Below are positions 28,201 through 40,597 of a DNA stretch of 64,000 nt, piece by piece. The notes below the pieces were generated by a model. It made no database searches and was not told the origin of the DNA. It saw nothing but the letters and a program-made list of their open reading frames with translations. The translations under genes and the position numbers were made by a program. The stretch comes from Hippasteria phrygiana (Eukaryota; Echinodermata; Asteroidea; Valvatida; Goniasteridae): the NCBI GenBank assembly GCA_037893225.1, contig JAZGUH010000449.1:248001-312000 (forward strand), written 5' to 3'. Within the stretch, counting starts at the first letter, position 1; each line of letters opens with the position of its first letter.

Positions 28201-31200
28201 ATGAGGATACGACCTTTTAACTGATAATTCGACAAACAATCCACAAGGGAAACTGACTAGGTAAATTTGAATACATTTTGAAAGTGAACAAAGAAACTGG
28301 CAGGAGCGGGATTCCAACCTCCGACCTCCGGAACCGTACCAGCGCTCTACCAACTGGGCTATCTTGCCCTATGTTGGCGGTCTCCCAAATTGTCAGTATC
28401 TTTGTTCTGGTGGGCGGTATTCAGAAGTCATCAGCCCAGAATGTCGTATAGCCAGGGATCACACCCAATTTTACAATACAACCTGGGAAGCACTTAATGA
28501 GGATACGACTTTTTAACTGATAATTCGTCAAACAATCCACAAGGGAAACTGACTAGGTAAATTTGAATACATTTTGAAAGAGAACAAAGAAACTGGCCGG
28601 AGCGGGATTCGAACCTCCGACTTCCGGAACCGTACCGGCGCTCTACCAACTGAACTACCTTGCCCTATGTTGGCGGTCTCCCAAATTGTCAGTATCTTTG
28701 TTCGGGTGGGCGCTAGTCAGAAGTCATCAACCCAGAATGCCGTATAGCCAGGGATCACACCCAATTTTACGATACAACCTGGGAAGCGACATTGTGGGGA
28801 TCACTCAATAAGGATACGACTTTTCAACAGATAATTCGTCAAACAATCCACAAGGGAAACTGACTAGGTAAATTTGAATACATTTTGAAAGTGAACAAAA
28901 AATCTGGCAGGAGCGGGATTCCAACCTCCGACCTCCGGAACCGTACCGGCGCCCTACTAACTGGGCTATCTTGCCCTATGTTGGCGGTCTCCCAAATTGT
29001 CGGTATCTTTGTTCTGGTCGGCGCTAGTCAGAAGTCATCAACCCAGAATGCCGTATAGCTAGGGATCACACCCAAGTTTACGATACAACCTGGGAAGCGA
29101 CATTGTGGGGATCACTCAATAAGGATACGACTTTTTAACTGATAATTCGTCAAACAATTCACAAGGGAAACTGACTAGGTAAATTTTAAAACATTTTGAA
29201 AGTGAACAAAGAAACTGGCAGGAGCGGGATTCGAACCTCCCACTTCCGGAATCGTACCGGCGCTCTACCAACTGAGCTATCTTGCCCTATCTTGGCGGTC
29301 TCCCAAATCGTCAGTATCTTTGTTCGGGTGGGCGCTAATCAGAAGTCATCAACCCAGAATGCCGTATAGCCAGGGATCACACCCAAGTTTACGATACAAC
29401 CTGGGAAGCGACATTGTGGGGATCACTCAATGAGGATATGACTTTTTAACTGATAATTCGTCAAACAATCCACAAGGGAAACTGACTAGGTAAATTTGAA
29501 TACAAAAGTGAACAAAGAAACTAGCCGGAGCGGGATTCGAACCTCCGACCTCCGGAACCTTACCGGCGCTATACCATACTGAGCTATCTTGCCCTATGTT
29601 GACGGTGTCCCAAATTGTCGGTATCTTTGTTCGGGTGGGCGCTAGTCGGAAGTCATCAACCCAGAATGCCATATAGCCTGATATCACACCCAAGTTTACG
29701 ATAAAACCTGGGAAGCGACATTGTGGGATCACTCAATGCGGATACGATTTTTTAACTGATAATTCGTCAAACAATCCACAAGGGAAACTGACTAGGTAAA
29801 TTTGAATACATTTTGAAATTGAACAAAGAAACTGGCAGGAGCGGGATTCGAACCTTCGACCTCCGGAACCGAACCAGCGCTCTACCAACTGAGCTATCTT
29901 GCCCTATGTTGGCGGTCTCCCAAATTGTCAGTTTCTTTGTTCTTGTGGGTGGTAGTCAGAAGTCATCAGCCCAGAATGTCGTATAGCAAGGGATCACACC
30001 CAATTTTACAATACAACCTGGGAAGCGACATTGTGGGATCACTTAATGAGGATACGACTTTTTAACTGATAATTCGTCAAACAATCCACAAGGGAAACTG
30101 ACTAGGTAAATTTGAATACATTTTGAAAGAGAACAAAGAAACTGGCCGGAGCGGGATTCGAACCTCCGACCTCCGGAACCGTACCGGCGCTCTACCAACT
30201 GAACTACCTTGCCCTATGTTGGCGGTCTCCCAAATTGTCAGTATCTTTGTTCGGGTGTGCGCTAGTCAGAAGTCATCAACCCAGAATTCCGTATAGCCAG
30301 GGATCACACCCAATTTTACGATACAACCTGGGAAGCGACATTGTGGGGATCACTCAATGAGGAGACGACTTTTACTTATAATTCGTCAAACAATCCACAA
30401 GGGAAACTGACTAGGTAAATTTGAATACATTTTGAAATTGAACGAAGAAACTGGCAGGAGCGGGATTCGAACCTTCGACCTCCGGAACCGAACCAGCGCT
30501 CTACCAACTGAGCTATCTTGCCCTATGTTGGCGGTCTCCCAAATTGTCAGTTTCTTTGTTCTGGTTGGCGTAAGTCAGAAGTCATTAACCCAGAATGCCG
30601 TATAGCCAGGGATCACACCCAAATTTACAATACAACCTGGAAAGCGACATTGTGGGGATCACTCAATGAGGATACGACCTTTTAACTGATAATTCGACAA
30701 ACAATCCACAAGGGAAACTGACTAGGTAAATTTGAATACATTTTGAAAGTGAACAAAGAAACTGGCAGGAGCGGGATTCCAACCTCCGACCTCCGGAACC
30801 GTACCAGCGCTCTACCAACTGGGCTATCTTGCCCTATGTTGGCGGTCTCCCAAATTGTCAGTATCTTTGTTCTGGTGGGCGGTATTCAGAAGTCATCAGC
30901 CCAGAATGTCGTATAGCCAGGGATCACACCCAATTTTACAATACAACCTGGGAAGCACTTAATGAGGATACGACTTTTTAACTGATAATTCGTCAAACAA
31001 TCCACAAGGGAAACTGACTAGGTAAATTTGAATACATTTTGAAAGAGAACAAAGAAACTGGCCGGAGCGGGATTCGAACCTCCGACCTCCGGAACCGTAC
31101 CGGGGCTCTACCAACTGAACTACCTTGCCCTATGTTGGCGGTCTCCCAAATTGTCAGTATCTTTGTTCGGGAGGGCGCTAGTCAGAAGTCATCAACCCAG

Positions 31201-32820
31201 AATGCCGTATAGCCAGGGATCACACCCAATTTTACGATACAACCTGGGAAGCGACATTGTGGGGATCACTCAATGAGGAGTCGACTTTTACTTATAATTC
31301 GTCAAACAATCCACAAGGGAAACTGACTAGGTAAATTTGAATACATTTTGAAATTGAACAAAGAAACTGGCAGGAGCCGGATTCGAACCTTCGACCTCCG
31401 GAACCGAACCAGCGCTCTACCAACTGAGCTATCTTGCCTAATGTTGGCGGTCTCCCAAATTGTCAGTTTCTTTGTTCTGGTGGGCGTAAGTCAGAAGTCA
31501 TTAACCCAGAATGCCGTATAGCCAGGGATCACACCCAAATTTACAATACAACCTCGAAAGCAACATTGTGGGGATCACTCAATGAGGATACGACCTTTTA
31601 ACTGATAATTCGTCAAACAATCCACAAGGGAAACTGACTAGGTAAATTTGAATGCATTTTGAAAGTGAACAAAGAAATTGGCAGGAGCGGGATTCCAACC
31701 TCCGACCTCCGGAACCGTACCAGCGCTCTACCAACTGGGCTATCTTGCCCTATGTTGGCGGTCTCCCAAATTATCAGTATCTTTGTTCTGGTGGGCGGTA
31801 GTCAGAAGTCATCAGCCCAGAATGTCGTATAGCCAGGGATCACACCCAATTTTACAATACAACCTGGGAAGCGACATTGTGGGATCACTCAATGAGGATA
31901 CGACTTTTTAACTGATAATTCGTCAAACAATCCACAAGGGAAACTGACTAGGTAAATTTGAATACATTTTGAAAGAGAACAAAGAAACTGGCCGGAGCGG
32001 GATTCGAACCTCCGACTTCCGGAACCGTACCGGCGCTCTACCAACTGAACTACCTTGCCCTATGTTGGCGGTCTCCCAAATTGTCAGTATCTTTGTTCGG
32101 GTGGGCGCTAGTCAGAAGTCATCAACCCAGAATGCCGTATAGCTAGGGATCACACCCAAGTTTACGATACAACCTGGGAAGCGACATTGTGGGGATCACT
32201 CAATAAGGATACGACTTTTTAACTGATAATTCGTCAAACAATTCACAAGGGAAACTGACTAGGTAAATTTTAAAACATTTTGAAAGTGAACAAAGAAACT
32301 GGCCGGAGCGGGATTCGAACCTCCGACTTCCGGAATCGTACCGGCGCTCTACCAACTGAGCTATCTTGCCCTATCTTGGCGGTCTCCCAAATCGTCAGTA
32401 TCTTTGTTCGGGTGGGCGCTAATCAGAAGTCATCAACCCAGAATGCCGTATAGCCAGGGATCACACCCAAGTTTACGATACAACCTGGGAAGCGACATTG
32501 TGGGGATCACTCAATGAGGATATGACTTTTTAACTGATAATTCGTCAAACAATCCACAAGGGAAACTGACTAGGTAAATTTGAATACAAAAGTGAACAAA
32601 GAAACTAGCCGGAGCGGGATTCGAACCTCCGACCTCCGGAACCTTACCGGCGCTATACCATACTGAGCTATCTTGCCCTATGTTGACGGTGTCCCAAATT
32701 GTCGGTATCTTTGTTCGGGTGGGCGCTAGTCGGAAGTCATCAACCCAGAATGCCATATAGCCTGATATCACACCCAAGTTTACGATAAAACCTGGGAAGC
32801 GACATTGTGGGATCACTCAA
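24900..32820. repeat. Higher-order repeat, 2,465-bp unit in about three copies
   Basis: A block that includes the unusual monomer with TGTTGACGGTGTCCC and GCCATATAGCCTGATATC occurs near 27.1, 29.6 and 32.7 kb. The identical minus-strand shadow ORFs at 26962-27267, 29427-29732 and 32511-32816 show the spacing: 2,465 bp, then 3,084 bp. The second interval is longer by about two monomers. The same monomer type is the one into which the Polinton-like element inserted. Confidence 0.75.
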
Positions 32821-35481
32821 TGCGGATACGATTTTTTAACTGATAATTCGTCAAACAATCCACAAGGGAAACTGACTAGGTAAATTTGAATACATTTTAA
32901 AAGTGAACAAAAAAACTGGCAGGAGCAGGATTCCAACCTCCGACCTCCGGAACCTTCCCGGCGCTCTACCAACTGGGCTATCTTGCCCTATGTTGGCGGT
33001 CTCCCAAATTGTCGGTATCTTTGTTATGGTGGGCGCTAGTCGGAAGTCATCAACCCAGAATGCCGTATAGCCTGATATCACACCCAAGTTTAGGATAAAA
33101 CCTGGGAAGCGACATTGTGGGATCACTCAATGAGGATACGACTTTTTAACTGATAATTCGTCAAACAATCCACAAGGGAAACTGACTAAGTAAATTTGAA
33201 TACAAAAGTGAACAAAGAAACTAGCAGGAGCAGGATTCGAACCTCCGACCTCCGGAACCTCACCGGCGCTCTACCAACTGAGCTACCTTGCCCGATGTTG
33301 GCGGTCTCCCAAATTGTCGGTATCTTTGTCCAGGAGGGCGCTAGTCAGAAGTCATCAACCCAGAATGCCGTATAGCCAGTGATCACACCCAAGTTTACGA
33401 TACAACCTGGTAAGCGACATTGTGGGGATCACTCAATAAGGATACGACTTTTTAACTGATAATTCGTCAAACAATCCACAAGGGAAACTGACTAGGCAAA
33501 TTTGAATACAAAAGTGAACAAAGAAACTAGCAGGAGCGGGATTCGAACCTCCGACTTCCGGAATCGTACCGGCGCTCTACCAACTGAGCTATCTTGCCCT
33601 ATCTTGGCGGTCTCCCAAATTGTCAGTATCTTTGTTCGGGTGGGCGCTAATCAGAAGTCATCAACCCAGAATGCCGTATAACTGGGGATCACACCCAATT
33701 TTACAATACAACATGGGAAGCGACATTGTGGGGATCACTCAATGAGGATACGACTTTTTAACTGATAATTCGTCAAACAATCCACAAGGGAAACTGACTA
33801 GGTAAATTTGAATACAAAAGTGAACAAAGAAACTAGCAGGAGCGGGATTCGAACCTCCGACTTCCGGAATCGTACCGGCGCTCTACCAACTGAGCTATCT
33901 TGCACTATCTTGGCGGTCTCCCAAATCGTCAGTATCTTTGTTCTGGTGGGCGCTAATCAGAAGTCATCAACCCAGAATACCGTATAGCCAGGGATCAAAC
34001 TCAATTTTACAATACAACCTGGGAAGCGACATTGTGGGGATCACTCAATGAGGATGCGACTTTTTAACTGATAAAATCGTCAAACAATCCACAAGGGAAA
34101 CTGACTAGGTAAATTTGAATACAAAAGTGAACAAAGAAACTAGCAGGAGCAGGATTCGAACCTCCGACCTCCGGAATCGTACCGGCGCTATACCAACTGA
34201 GCTATCTTGCCCTATGTTGGCGGTCTCCCAAATCGTCAGTATCTTTGTTAGGGTGGGCGCTAATCAGAAGTCATCAACCCAGAATGCCGTATAGCCAGGG
34301 ATCACACCCAAGTTTACGATACAACCTGGGAAGCGACATTGTGGGGATCACTCCATGAGGATACGACTTTTTAACTGATAAACAAAATCGTCAAACAATC
34401 CACAAGGGAAACTGACTAGGTAAATTTGAATACAAAAGTGAACAAAGAAACTAGCAGGAGCGGGATTCGAACCTCCGACCTGCGGAACCTTACCGGCGCT
34501 CTACCAACTGAGCTATCTTGTCCTATGTTGGCGGTCTCCCAAATTGTCGGTATCTTTGTTCTGGTGGGCGCTAGTCAGAAGTCATCAACCCAGAATGCCG
34601 TATAGCTAGGGATCACACCCAAGTTTACGATACAACCTGGGAAGCGACATTGTGGGGATCACTCAATAAGGATACGACTTTTCAACTGATAATTCGTCAA
34701 ACAATCCACAAGGGAAACTGACTAGGTAAATTTGAATACATTTTGAAAGTGAACAAAAAATCTGGCAGGAGCGGGATTCCAACCTCCGACCTCCGGAACC
34801 GTACCGGCGCCCTACTAACTGGGCTATCTTGCCCTATGTTGGCGGTCTCCCAAATTGTCGGTATCTTTGTTCTGGTCGGCGCTAGTCAGAAGTCATCAAC
34901 CCAGAATGCCGTATAGCTAGGGATCACACCCAAGTTTACGATACAACCTGGGAAGCGACATTGTGGGGATCACTCAATAAGGATACGACTTTTTAACTGA
35001 TAATTCGTCAAACAATTCACAAGGGAAACTGACTAGGTAAATTTTAAAACATTTTGAAAGTGAACAAAGAAAGTGGCCGGAGCGGGATTCGAACCTCCGA
35101 CTTCCGGAATCGTACCGGCGCTCTACCAACTGAGCTATCTTGCCCTATCTTGGCGGTCTCCCAAATCGTCAGTATCTTTGTTCGGGTGGGCGCTAATCAG
35201 AAGTCATCAACCCAGAATGCCGTATAGCCAGGGATCACACCCAAGTTTACGATACAACCTGGGAAGCGACATTGTGGGGATCACTCAATGAGGATATGAC
35301 TTTTTAACTGATAATTCGTCAAACAATCCACAAGGGAAACTGACTAGGTAAATTTGAATACAAAAGTGAACAAAGAAACTAGCCGGAGCGGGATTCGAAC
35401 CTCCGACATCCGGAACCTTACCGGCGCTATACCATACTGAGCTATCTTGCCCTATGTTGACGGTGTCCCAAATTGTCGGTA

Positions 35482-35710
35482 AGTAGTATGGTAATTGCCG
35501 GTTCTATGTCATTTCCTGTTTTTTCACTTTTCTCTCTAATTTTGCTGTGGGTACATACGTCAAATTTTTTAGTCTAAAAATAGTCTAAAAAATCACCCAA
35601 AATTTTGCTGGGGTACTACACACCAAACTTTGCACAAAATCAAGAAAATAAAAAGTATTTTCCATAGTCCACAAGCGTACGAAATCGCCGGGGCGCCCGG
35701 CGAAAAAAGA
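35482..35710 (+). repeat. Left terminal inverted repeat
   Basis: It begins AGTAGTATGGTAATTGCCGG and matches the right end in reverse complement over about 228 bp, with only a few mismatches in the sequence read (for example near 35629 and in the GC-rich inner end). It contains two partial direct repeats of AATTTTGCTG and a GC-rich palindromic GGGCGCCCGG-like patch at its inner edge. In Polintons such repeats serve as integrase ends and are thought to be the sites where protein-primed replication starts. Confidence 0.92.
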
Positions 35711-35793
35711 TATTGCTCATAAAATAACATACGACAAAAAAAATTAATTATTTTTTTATTTTTTTTTAAATATTATATTATGTTACTATAAAG

Positions 35794-36751
35794 ATGGAAA
35801 CACAACCTATGATTCGAGGATACAATAGATGGAACAAAATATCTTTAAAAAGATATATCGATAAGTATAACTTATCTTTAGAAACACCAACAGGACGCCG
35901 TAATACGTATATCAGGCGAGATTATATTCGAGCTATAAAAGAAGAAGAAGCCAAATTTAAAAATTTGAGAATACGATCTAAAGCTTCGTTAGAGCGACTC
36001 GCGCACGATAAAAATATTCGGATAGTCTCAACGGGTAGAAATGGTCGATCGATAAAAAAAGATTACGTCGAAGCTATAAAAAGATTTAAGGAGCAAAATA
36101 CTTTTCGAGAAGCAGACTTTCGAGAGACTAGAAGATTTGAAAACAGTTATCGAAATTTGGAATTGATTCCGAGTCTGTTTATCGACGATCCGGAGCAATT
36201 TTACAACACCCATACGTCGATGATCAAAAACAAAATCGTAGCTGAACTAATAAAAATAAAAACGATGAAACTACAGATCGCTATTAAAATAAAGTATGTA
36301 AAAAAATCAGGTATTAAGACTACAACACAAACCGCTATTCATTTTAGTTACCAAAATCGAGTATTAAACAAGAGTGAGATAGCTACGACTATCGGGAAAC
36401 AATATGAAACGATATTATCTCAGATAGATAAATTTACGAATAAAGGAAGTGGTTGGACTATAGATAAAATAGTCGCGTTTTACATAAACATAAACAGAGT
36501 TAAGCCTCTGGTAGGCGCTTCTTACGTAAAACTACCCGAATATATAACTAACAAACACGCAACATTTAATATCAAAAACGAAGATCAAGAGTGTATAAGA
36601 TGGTGTTTAAGAGCCGCCCTAGGTATATATACCGATAGAGTTAAAAACCAATTAGCAACAAACCCAAAATACCAATTTCGCGGAAATAATCCATCTACTT
36701 ATAAAACCGATGACGGATTAAATTTTAAGGACATAGACTTCCCCACACCTA
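35794..36751 (+). pseudogene. Protein-primed DNA polymerase B, N-terminal fragment (before mariner insertion)
   Basis: The first ~319 codons of the Polinton polymerase gene. The start ATG follows TACTATAAAG, in line with other starts in this element. The N-terminal 110 residues hold two similar basic helix-rich units (around residues 16-50 and 64-98; shared pattern of a leucine helix, a basic glycine turn, then K/RDY-A-IK). They resemble SAP-like DNA-binding units, but this is inferred. The remaining part is the poorly conserved terminal-protein-like region expected before the exonuclease domain. Translation runs on into the inserted mariner and stops at 36873, so the tail after 36751 is foreign. 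The frame continues at 37605 beyond the insert. Confidence 0.8.
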
Positions 36752-37602
36752 CAGGGTGTCTCTATAAAAAGTATACCCATTTTAAAATTCAAATTATCGC
36801 AAAACTACACAATATTTCAGAAAAAGAAAAATACCTGTGGAAAGGTTGGAATGTCCTCTGTCCATTGGTATGAGGTTCATTATGTCACTGTCATGGATGA
36901 CTGAACAAAAAATACAGTTATGAAAGGTGTCGAAATCAGCACTGTGACAAGTTTGTAGACAGTGGTGACCGGACAATGAATGAAGAAACAACACCATTTT
37001 TCTGATCCTTTCCTTTAATTGTGGTATTTACATGTAGGCTACCCGACACATTTAGGGTGCTGTACCCTCCACATGCCCACCATTTCTGACGATGCATAGT
37101 TGGCATCTTCGTGTCATGTCTCTTACTGCTCGCCTTATCACCCCCAGCTAACATTCAGGAGTTAAGAGCCCGGTTAGTGGATGAAGTGAATCATCTCCGC
37201 CAAGATCATGGGATGATAAGGCGAGCAGTAAGAGACATGACACGAAGATGCCAACTATGCATCGTCAGAAATGGTGGGCATGTGGAGGGTACAGCACCCT
37301 AAATGTGTCGGGTAGCCTACATGTAAATACCACAATTAAAGGAAAGGATCAGAAAAATGGTGTTGTTTCTTCATTCATTGTCCGGTCACCACTGTCTACA
37401 AACTTGTCACAGTGCTGATTTCGACACCTTTCATAACTGTATTTTTTGTTCAGTCATCCATGACAGTGACATAATGAACCTCATACCAATGGACAGAGGA
37501 CATTCCAACCTTTCCACAGGTATTTTTCTTTTTCTGAAATATTGTGTAGTTTTGCGATAATTTGAATTTTAAAATGGGTATACTTTTTATAGAGACACCC
37601 TG
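36752..37602. mobile_element. Palindromic Tc1/mariner-derived insertion within the polymerase gene
   Basis: This 851-bp insert begins CAGGGTGTCTC and ends with its reverse complement, and TA is duplicated at both borders (36750-36751 and 37603-37604), the mariner hallmark. The two arms (36752-37140 and 37214-37602, 389 bp each) are inverted copies that look identical where compared, separated by a 73-bp unique spacer. Only the 3' end of a mariner is present: the right arm plus spacer encode the transposase C-terminus, and the left arm is an inverted copy of the right arm replacing the 5' part. It cannot move by itself but has two usable ends. Near-identity of the arms indicates youth. Confidence 0.9.
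37141..37302 (+). pseudogene. Mariner-type transposase, C-terminal fragment
   Basis: The 53 codons end with a pattern typical of the mariner transposase C-terminus: a helix with ELRARLVDEV, then RRAV..M..RC..CI and a final GGHVE-like segment before the stop. None of the catalytic DDE/D residues are included. The part from 37214 on is repeated in inverted orientation in the left arm (minus strand, ending near 37053). It is non-functional on its own. Confidence 0.7.
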
Positions 37603-37604
37603 TA

Positions 37605-38167
37605 TAAATCAGATAGCGAGAATAGAAAGACAAAACGATATAAGTATAAACGTGTTGGGATACGACACAGACTGCAAAAATAAAACCTATCCACAAGATA
37701 AAAGGGGCTTGATATATCCGCTATATTTATCTAAAAGACCATACGATATAGAAACTATCAGTTTGCTATTATATGACGGTCATTATTGTTGGATAAGTGA
37801 CTTACCTAGATTCTTATATGGCGTTACCAATAGTCAACATCGTAAACTGTTTTGCTTAAGATGTTTAACGCATTTTAGTTCGAAAGAGAAGCTGGACATA
37901 CACGTAAAAGATTGCGAAGGAATAGACTCTGCTTTATCTACCGTTAAAATGCCACATGAAAACGCGAACAAATACTTGGACAAAAGCAAATTAATGTTTA
38001 AAAACTTTAAGAATTTACAAGATGCACCCTATGTCATATACGCCGATTTTGAATCTATCTTGGTACCCCAAGAAAAAACAAAGGAGCCGTCGAGTAAAAC
38101 TCACGAACATAGAGCCTGCGGTTATTCGTACGTTGTAGTGAAATGTGATGGCCGACAGATCAAGTGA
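37605..38167 (+). pseudogene. Protein-primed DNA polymerase B, middle fragment with exonuclease motif I
   Basis: This piece follows the mariner in the same frame as the N-terminal piece. It holds a C2H2-like cysteine/histidine pair (LFCLRCLTHF, then H and C about 17 residues later) and then the ExoI motif YADFES (about 38037-38055), the D-x-E of the 3'-5' proofreading exonuclease. It ends at an in-frame TGA (38165-38167). The protein similarity continues without a shift on the far side, so the TGA is a point nonsense mutation rather than a gene end. Confidence 0.85.
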
Positions 38168-40591
38168 AAGACTTATAGAGGTGAACGCGCTATAGACAAT
38201 TTTATAACCTCGTTGCAAGAACTCGAACCTAAGATTAATGAATTACTAGCTCGCATTAAGCCGATAATATATACGCTAAAAGAAGAAAAAATTCACCTAA
38301 ACTCTAACGAGTGCAGGATTTGCGAAAAACCAATTTATCCAAATTACTCGTGTAATTGCCTGTGCTGCAAACCTGTAGAACCTAAAAGTAAAGAAGAACT
38401 GGAAGAATACACGTACAAAAACGAAAAGGGATACGTCGAGAAAACATGTATGTTCTGCCAAAAGAAAATTAACAAATTTCGAAAAGTAAGAGATCATTGT
38501 CACACTACAGGCAAGTACAGAGGAGCCGCACACGCTTACTGTAATCTTAAATTACGAGTAAAACCCGGTGAAACGAAAATACCGGTCGTATTTCACAACT
38601 TAGAAAACTATGACGCGCACTTGATCATGCAGGGCATTTCCAAGTATCAACAAGATATCTGGTGTATACCCAAAAATTCAGAAAAATACATTTCATTTTC
38701 GATCGGTCAATATAGATTTATCGACTCGTTTCATTTTATGTCTAGCGGTCTCGACAAATTGGTAACGTCTTGCCCGAGAGACGCCTTTAGGCTACTCCTG
38801 AAACGTTATGGCGAAGAGAACGCGGACCTCTTATTACAAAAGGGTGTATATCCGTACGAGTACATGGACAGCTTTGAACGATTTAGCGAAACTACTCTAC
38901 CGCCTAAAGAATCTTTTTTTAGCGCTCTAAAAGACAAACATATAACGGACGAAGACTACGAAAGAGCGCAACGAGTATGGCGGACCTTTAACATAAAAAA
39001 CATGGGCGAATACCACGACTTGTACGTAACCGCGGATACTCTATTACTAGCCGGCATATTCGAGAATTTTAGGCAAATGTGTAGAACGAATTACAAGTTG
39101 GATCCAGCCAACTACTTCACAGCACCGGGATTAAGTTGGGACGCTTTATTAAGACATACTAAAATAGAATTAGAATTATTAACCGATGTAGATAAACATA
39201 TATTTTTTGAAAAAGCGAAAAGAGGAGGAATATCGAGCGTTGGTAGTGCGCGCTATGCTAAGGCAAACAATAAGTACCTGAAAGATTACGATCAAGATAA
39301 ACCCGATTCGTATATTCTCTATCTAGACGCCAACAACCTCTACGGATGGGCCATGAGTCGACCGCTACCTTTCGGAGGATTTAAATGGGTCAATACAAAA
39401 CAATTTACCCACGATCGCATCATGGCGTTAAAAGATAAGGCTTCAACGGGATATATGTTCGAAGTTGACCTGGAATATCCAGCCGAACTACACGATCTAC
39501 ACAACGATTATCCTTTAGCCGCCGATAATATAATCATACCTGAAGAATGGTTATCGGAGTATCAACGAGAGTTGGCGAGTGATATAGGAGATGGTGCTAA
39601 GGTAAAAAAATTAACCGGTACGCTATATCGCAAAGAAAAATATGTATTGCACTACGTTAATTTGAAACAGTGTTTGAGGCTAGGCCTAAAACTAACTAAA
39701 GTACATCGGGCGTTACAATTTAAACAAAAACCTTGGATGAAATCGTACATTGATAAAAACACGCAACTCAGAACGAAAGCAAAGTCGGATTTTGAAAAAG
39801 ACTTTTTCAAATTAATGAATAATTCTGTATTTGGCAAAACGATGGAAAATGTCAGAAATAGAATAGATGGTGTGCTATTAAGAAACGATCAAGTAAAAGA
39901 ATACGAAAAAATAGTTTCTAAACCTTGTTACAAGTCTACTACAGCGTTTAAAGAATGCGGTCTCTCATTCGTGGAATCGTACAAAAAGAAAACGTATTTA
40001 AATAAGCCCATCTATTGCGGCGTTAGTATCTTAGATTTATCGAAGACTCTAATGTACGACTTTTATTACAACCAATTAAAAAAGACGTATGGCGATAAAG
40101 TAAGATTGATGTATACAGACACGGACTCGCTGCTTTTGATTATCTATACGAAAGACGTTTATCGGAATCTAGAAAAACAGTCTGACTTGTACGATTTTTC
40201 TAACTACGAGAAAGACCACTTTTTATACGACGATACTAACAAGAAAGTTATCGGTAAATTTAAAGACGAATGCGGAGGAAAAGTCATAAGCGAAGCTACT
40301 TGCATCAGATCGAAGATGTACTCGATTTTATACGGGGAACACGATATTATAAAGAAGGCCAAAGGCGTAAACCGAGTGGTTATAAACAACGATCTATCTT
40401 ACGAAAAGTACAAGCGATGCGTTTTATCGAACGAATGCTATTCAAACAAGATGATTCGTTTTGGAACAGAGCGTCACATGATATACACGGAGGCTCAGGT
40501 CAAGCAATCGTTAAATCCTTTAGATACGAAGAGATATATTTTACCTAATGGTATAGACACTCTGGCTTATGGTCATCATTCTAACCTTTAG
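38168..40591 (+). pseudogene. Protein-primed DNA polymerase B, main part (exonuclease and polymerase domains)
   Basis: It is in frame with the preceding fragment; no ATG lies at its head (the first possible start in the open stretch is TTG at 38213). In order it shows a C-x2-C/DHCH endonuclease-VII-like zinc segment (about 38440-38560), Exo II HNLENYDAHLI, the FIDSFHFMSSGLDKL segment, polymerase motif A YLDANNLYGW (near 39320), motif B NNSVFGKTMEN (near 39815) and motif C YTDTDS (40112-40129). The last two are the metal-binding palm. Gapless similarity to the end shows the C-terminus is intact. It ends 6 bp before the convergent gene. All catalytic residues are present, so only the upstream breaks inactivate it. 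Confidence 0.9.
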
Positions 40592-40597
40592 TCTATT

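Larger units (their letters stand above)
1..35475 (-). repeat. tRNA-like tandem satellite array, left block
   Basis: The whole stretch is head-to-tail monomers of about 296-311 bp. Each monomer consists of a 70-nt tRNA-like segment, readable on the minus strand, and a ~235-bp spacer. The spacer always contains recognisable blocks such as GGCGGTCTCCCAAATTGTC, CCAGGGATCACACCC and CAAACAATCCACAAGGGAA. Length variants come from small internal deletions, for example loss of ACAACCTGGG-type sequence (~300 bp) or of GACATTGTGGGGATCA (~296 bp). Divergence between neighbours is low in 1-27 kb and higher in 33-35 kb. No protein gene is supported; the short ORFs (63-101 codons) recur identically because the repeat recurs. 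Function is unknown. It could be a satellite derived from a tRNA-related SINE or from an amplified tRNA pseudogene. Confidence 0.95.

Noticed and set aside
1..35475. CRISPR array
   Set aside because: The repeated unit is ~300 bp with nearly identical 'spacers'; no short direct repeats with unique spacers.
36794..37560. 67- and 72-codon ORFs within the mariner insert
   Set aside because: They are identical inverted copies in the non-coding arm of the palindrome and show no protein features.
38165..38213. A separate polymerase gene starting at 38213
   Set aside because: The apparent start is TTG and the frame is the same as upstream across a single TGA; it is one gene with a nonsense change.
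40270..40548. 92-codon ORF overlapping the polymerase gene end
   Set aside because: Shadow frame of the polymerase C-terminus without its own start context.
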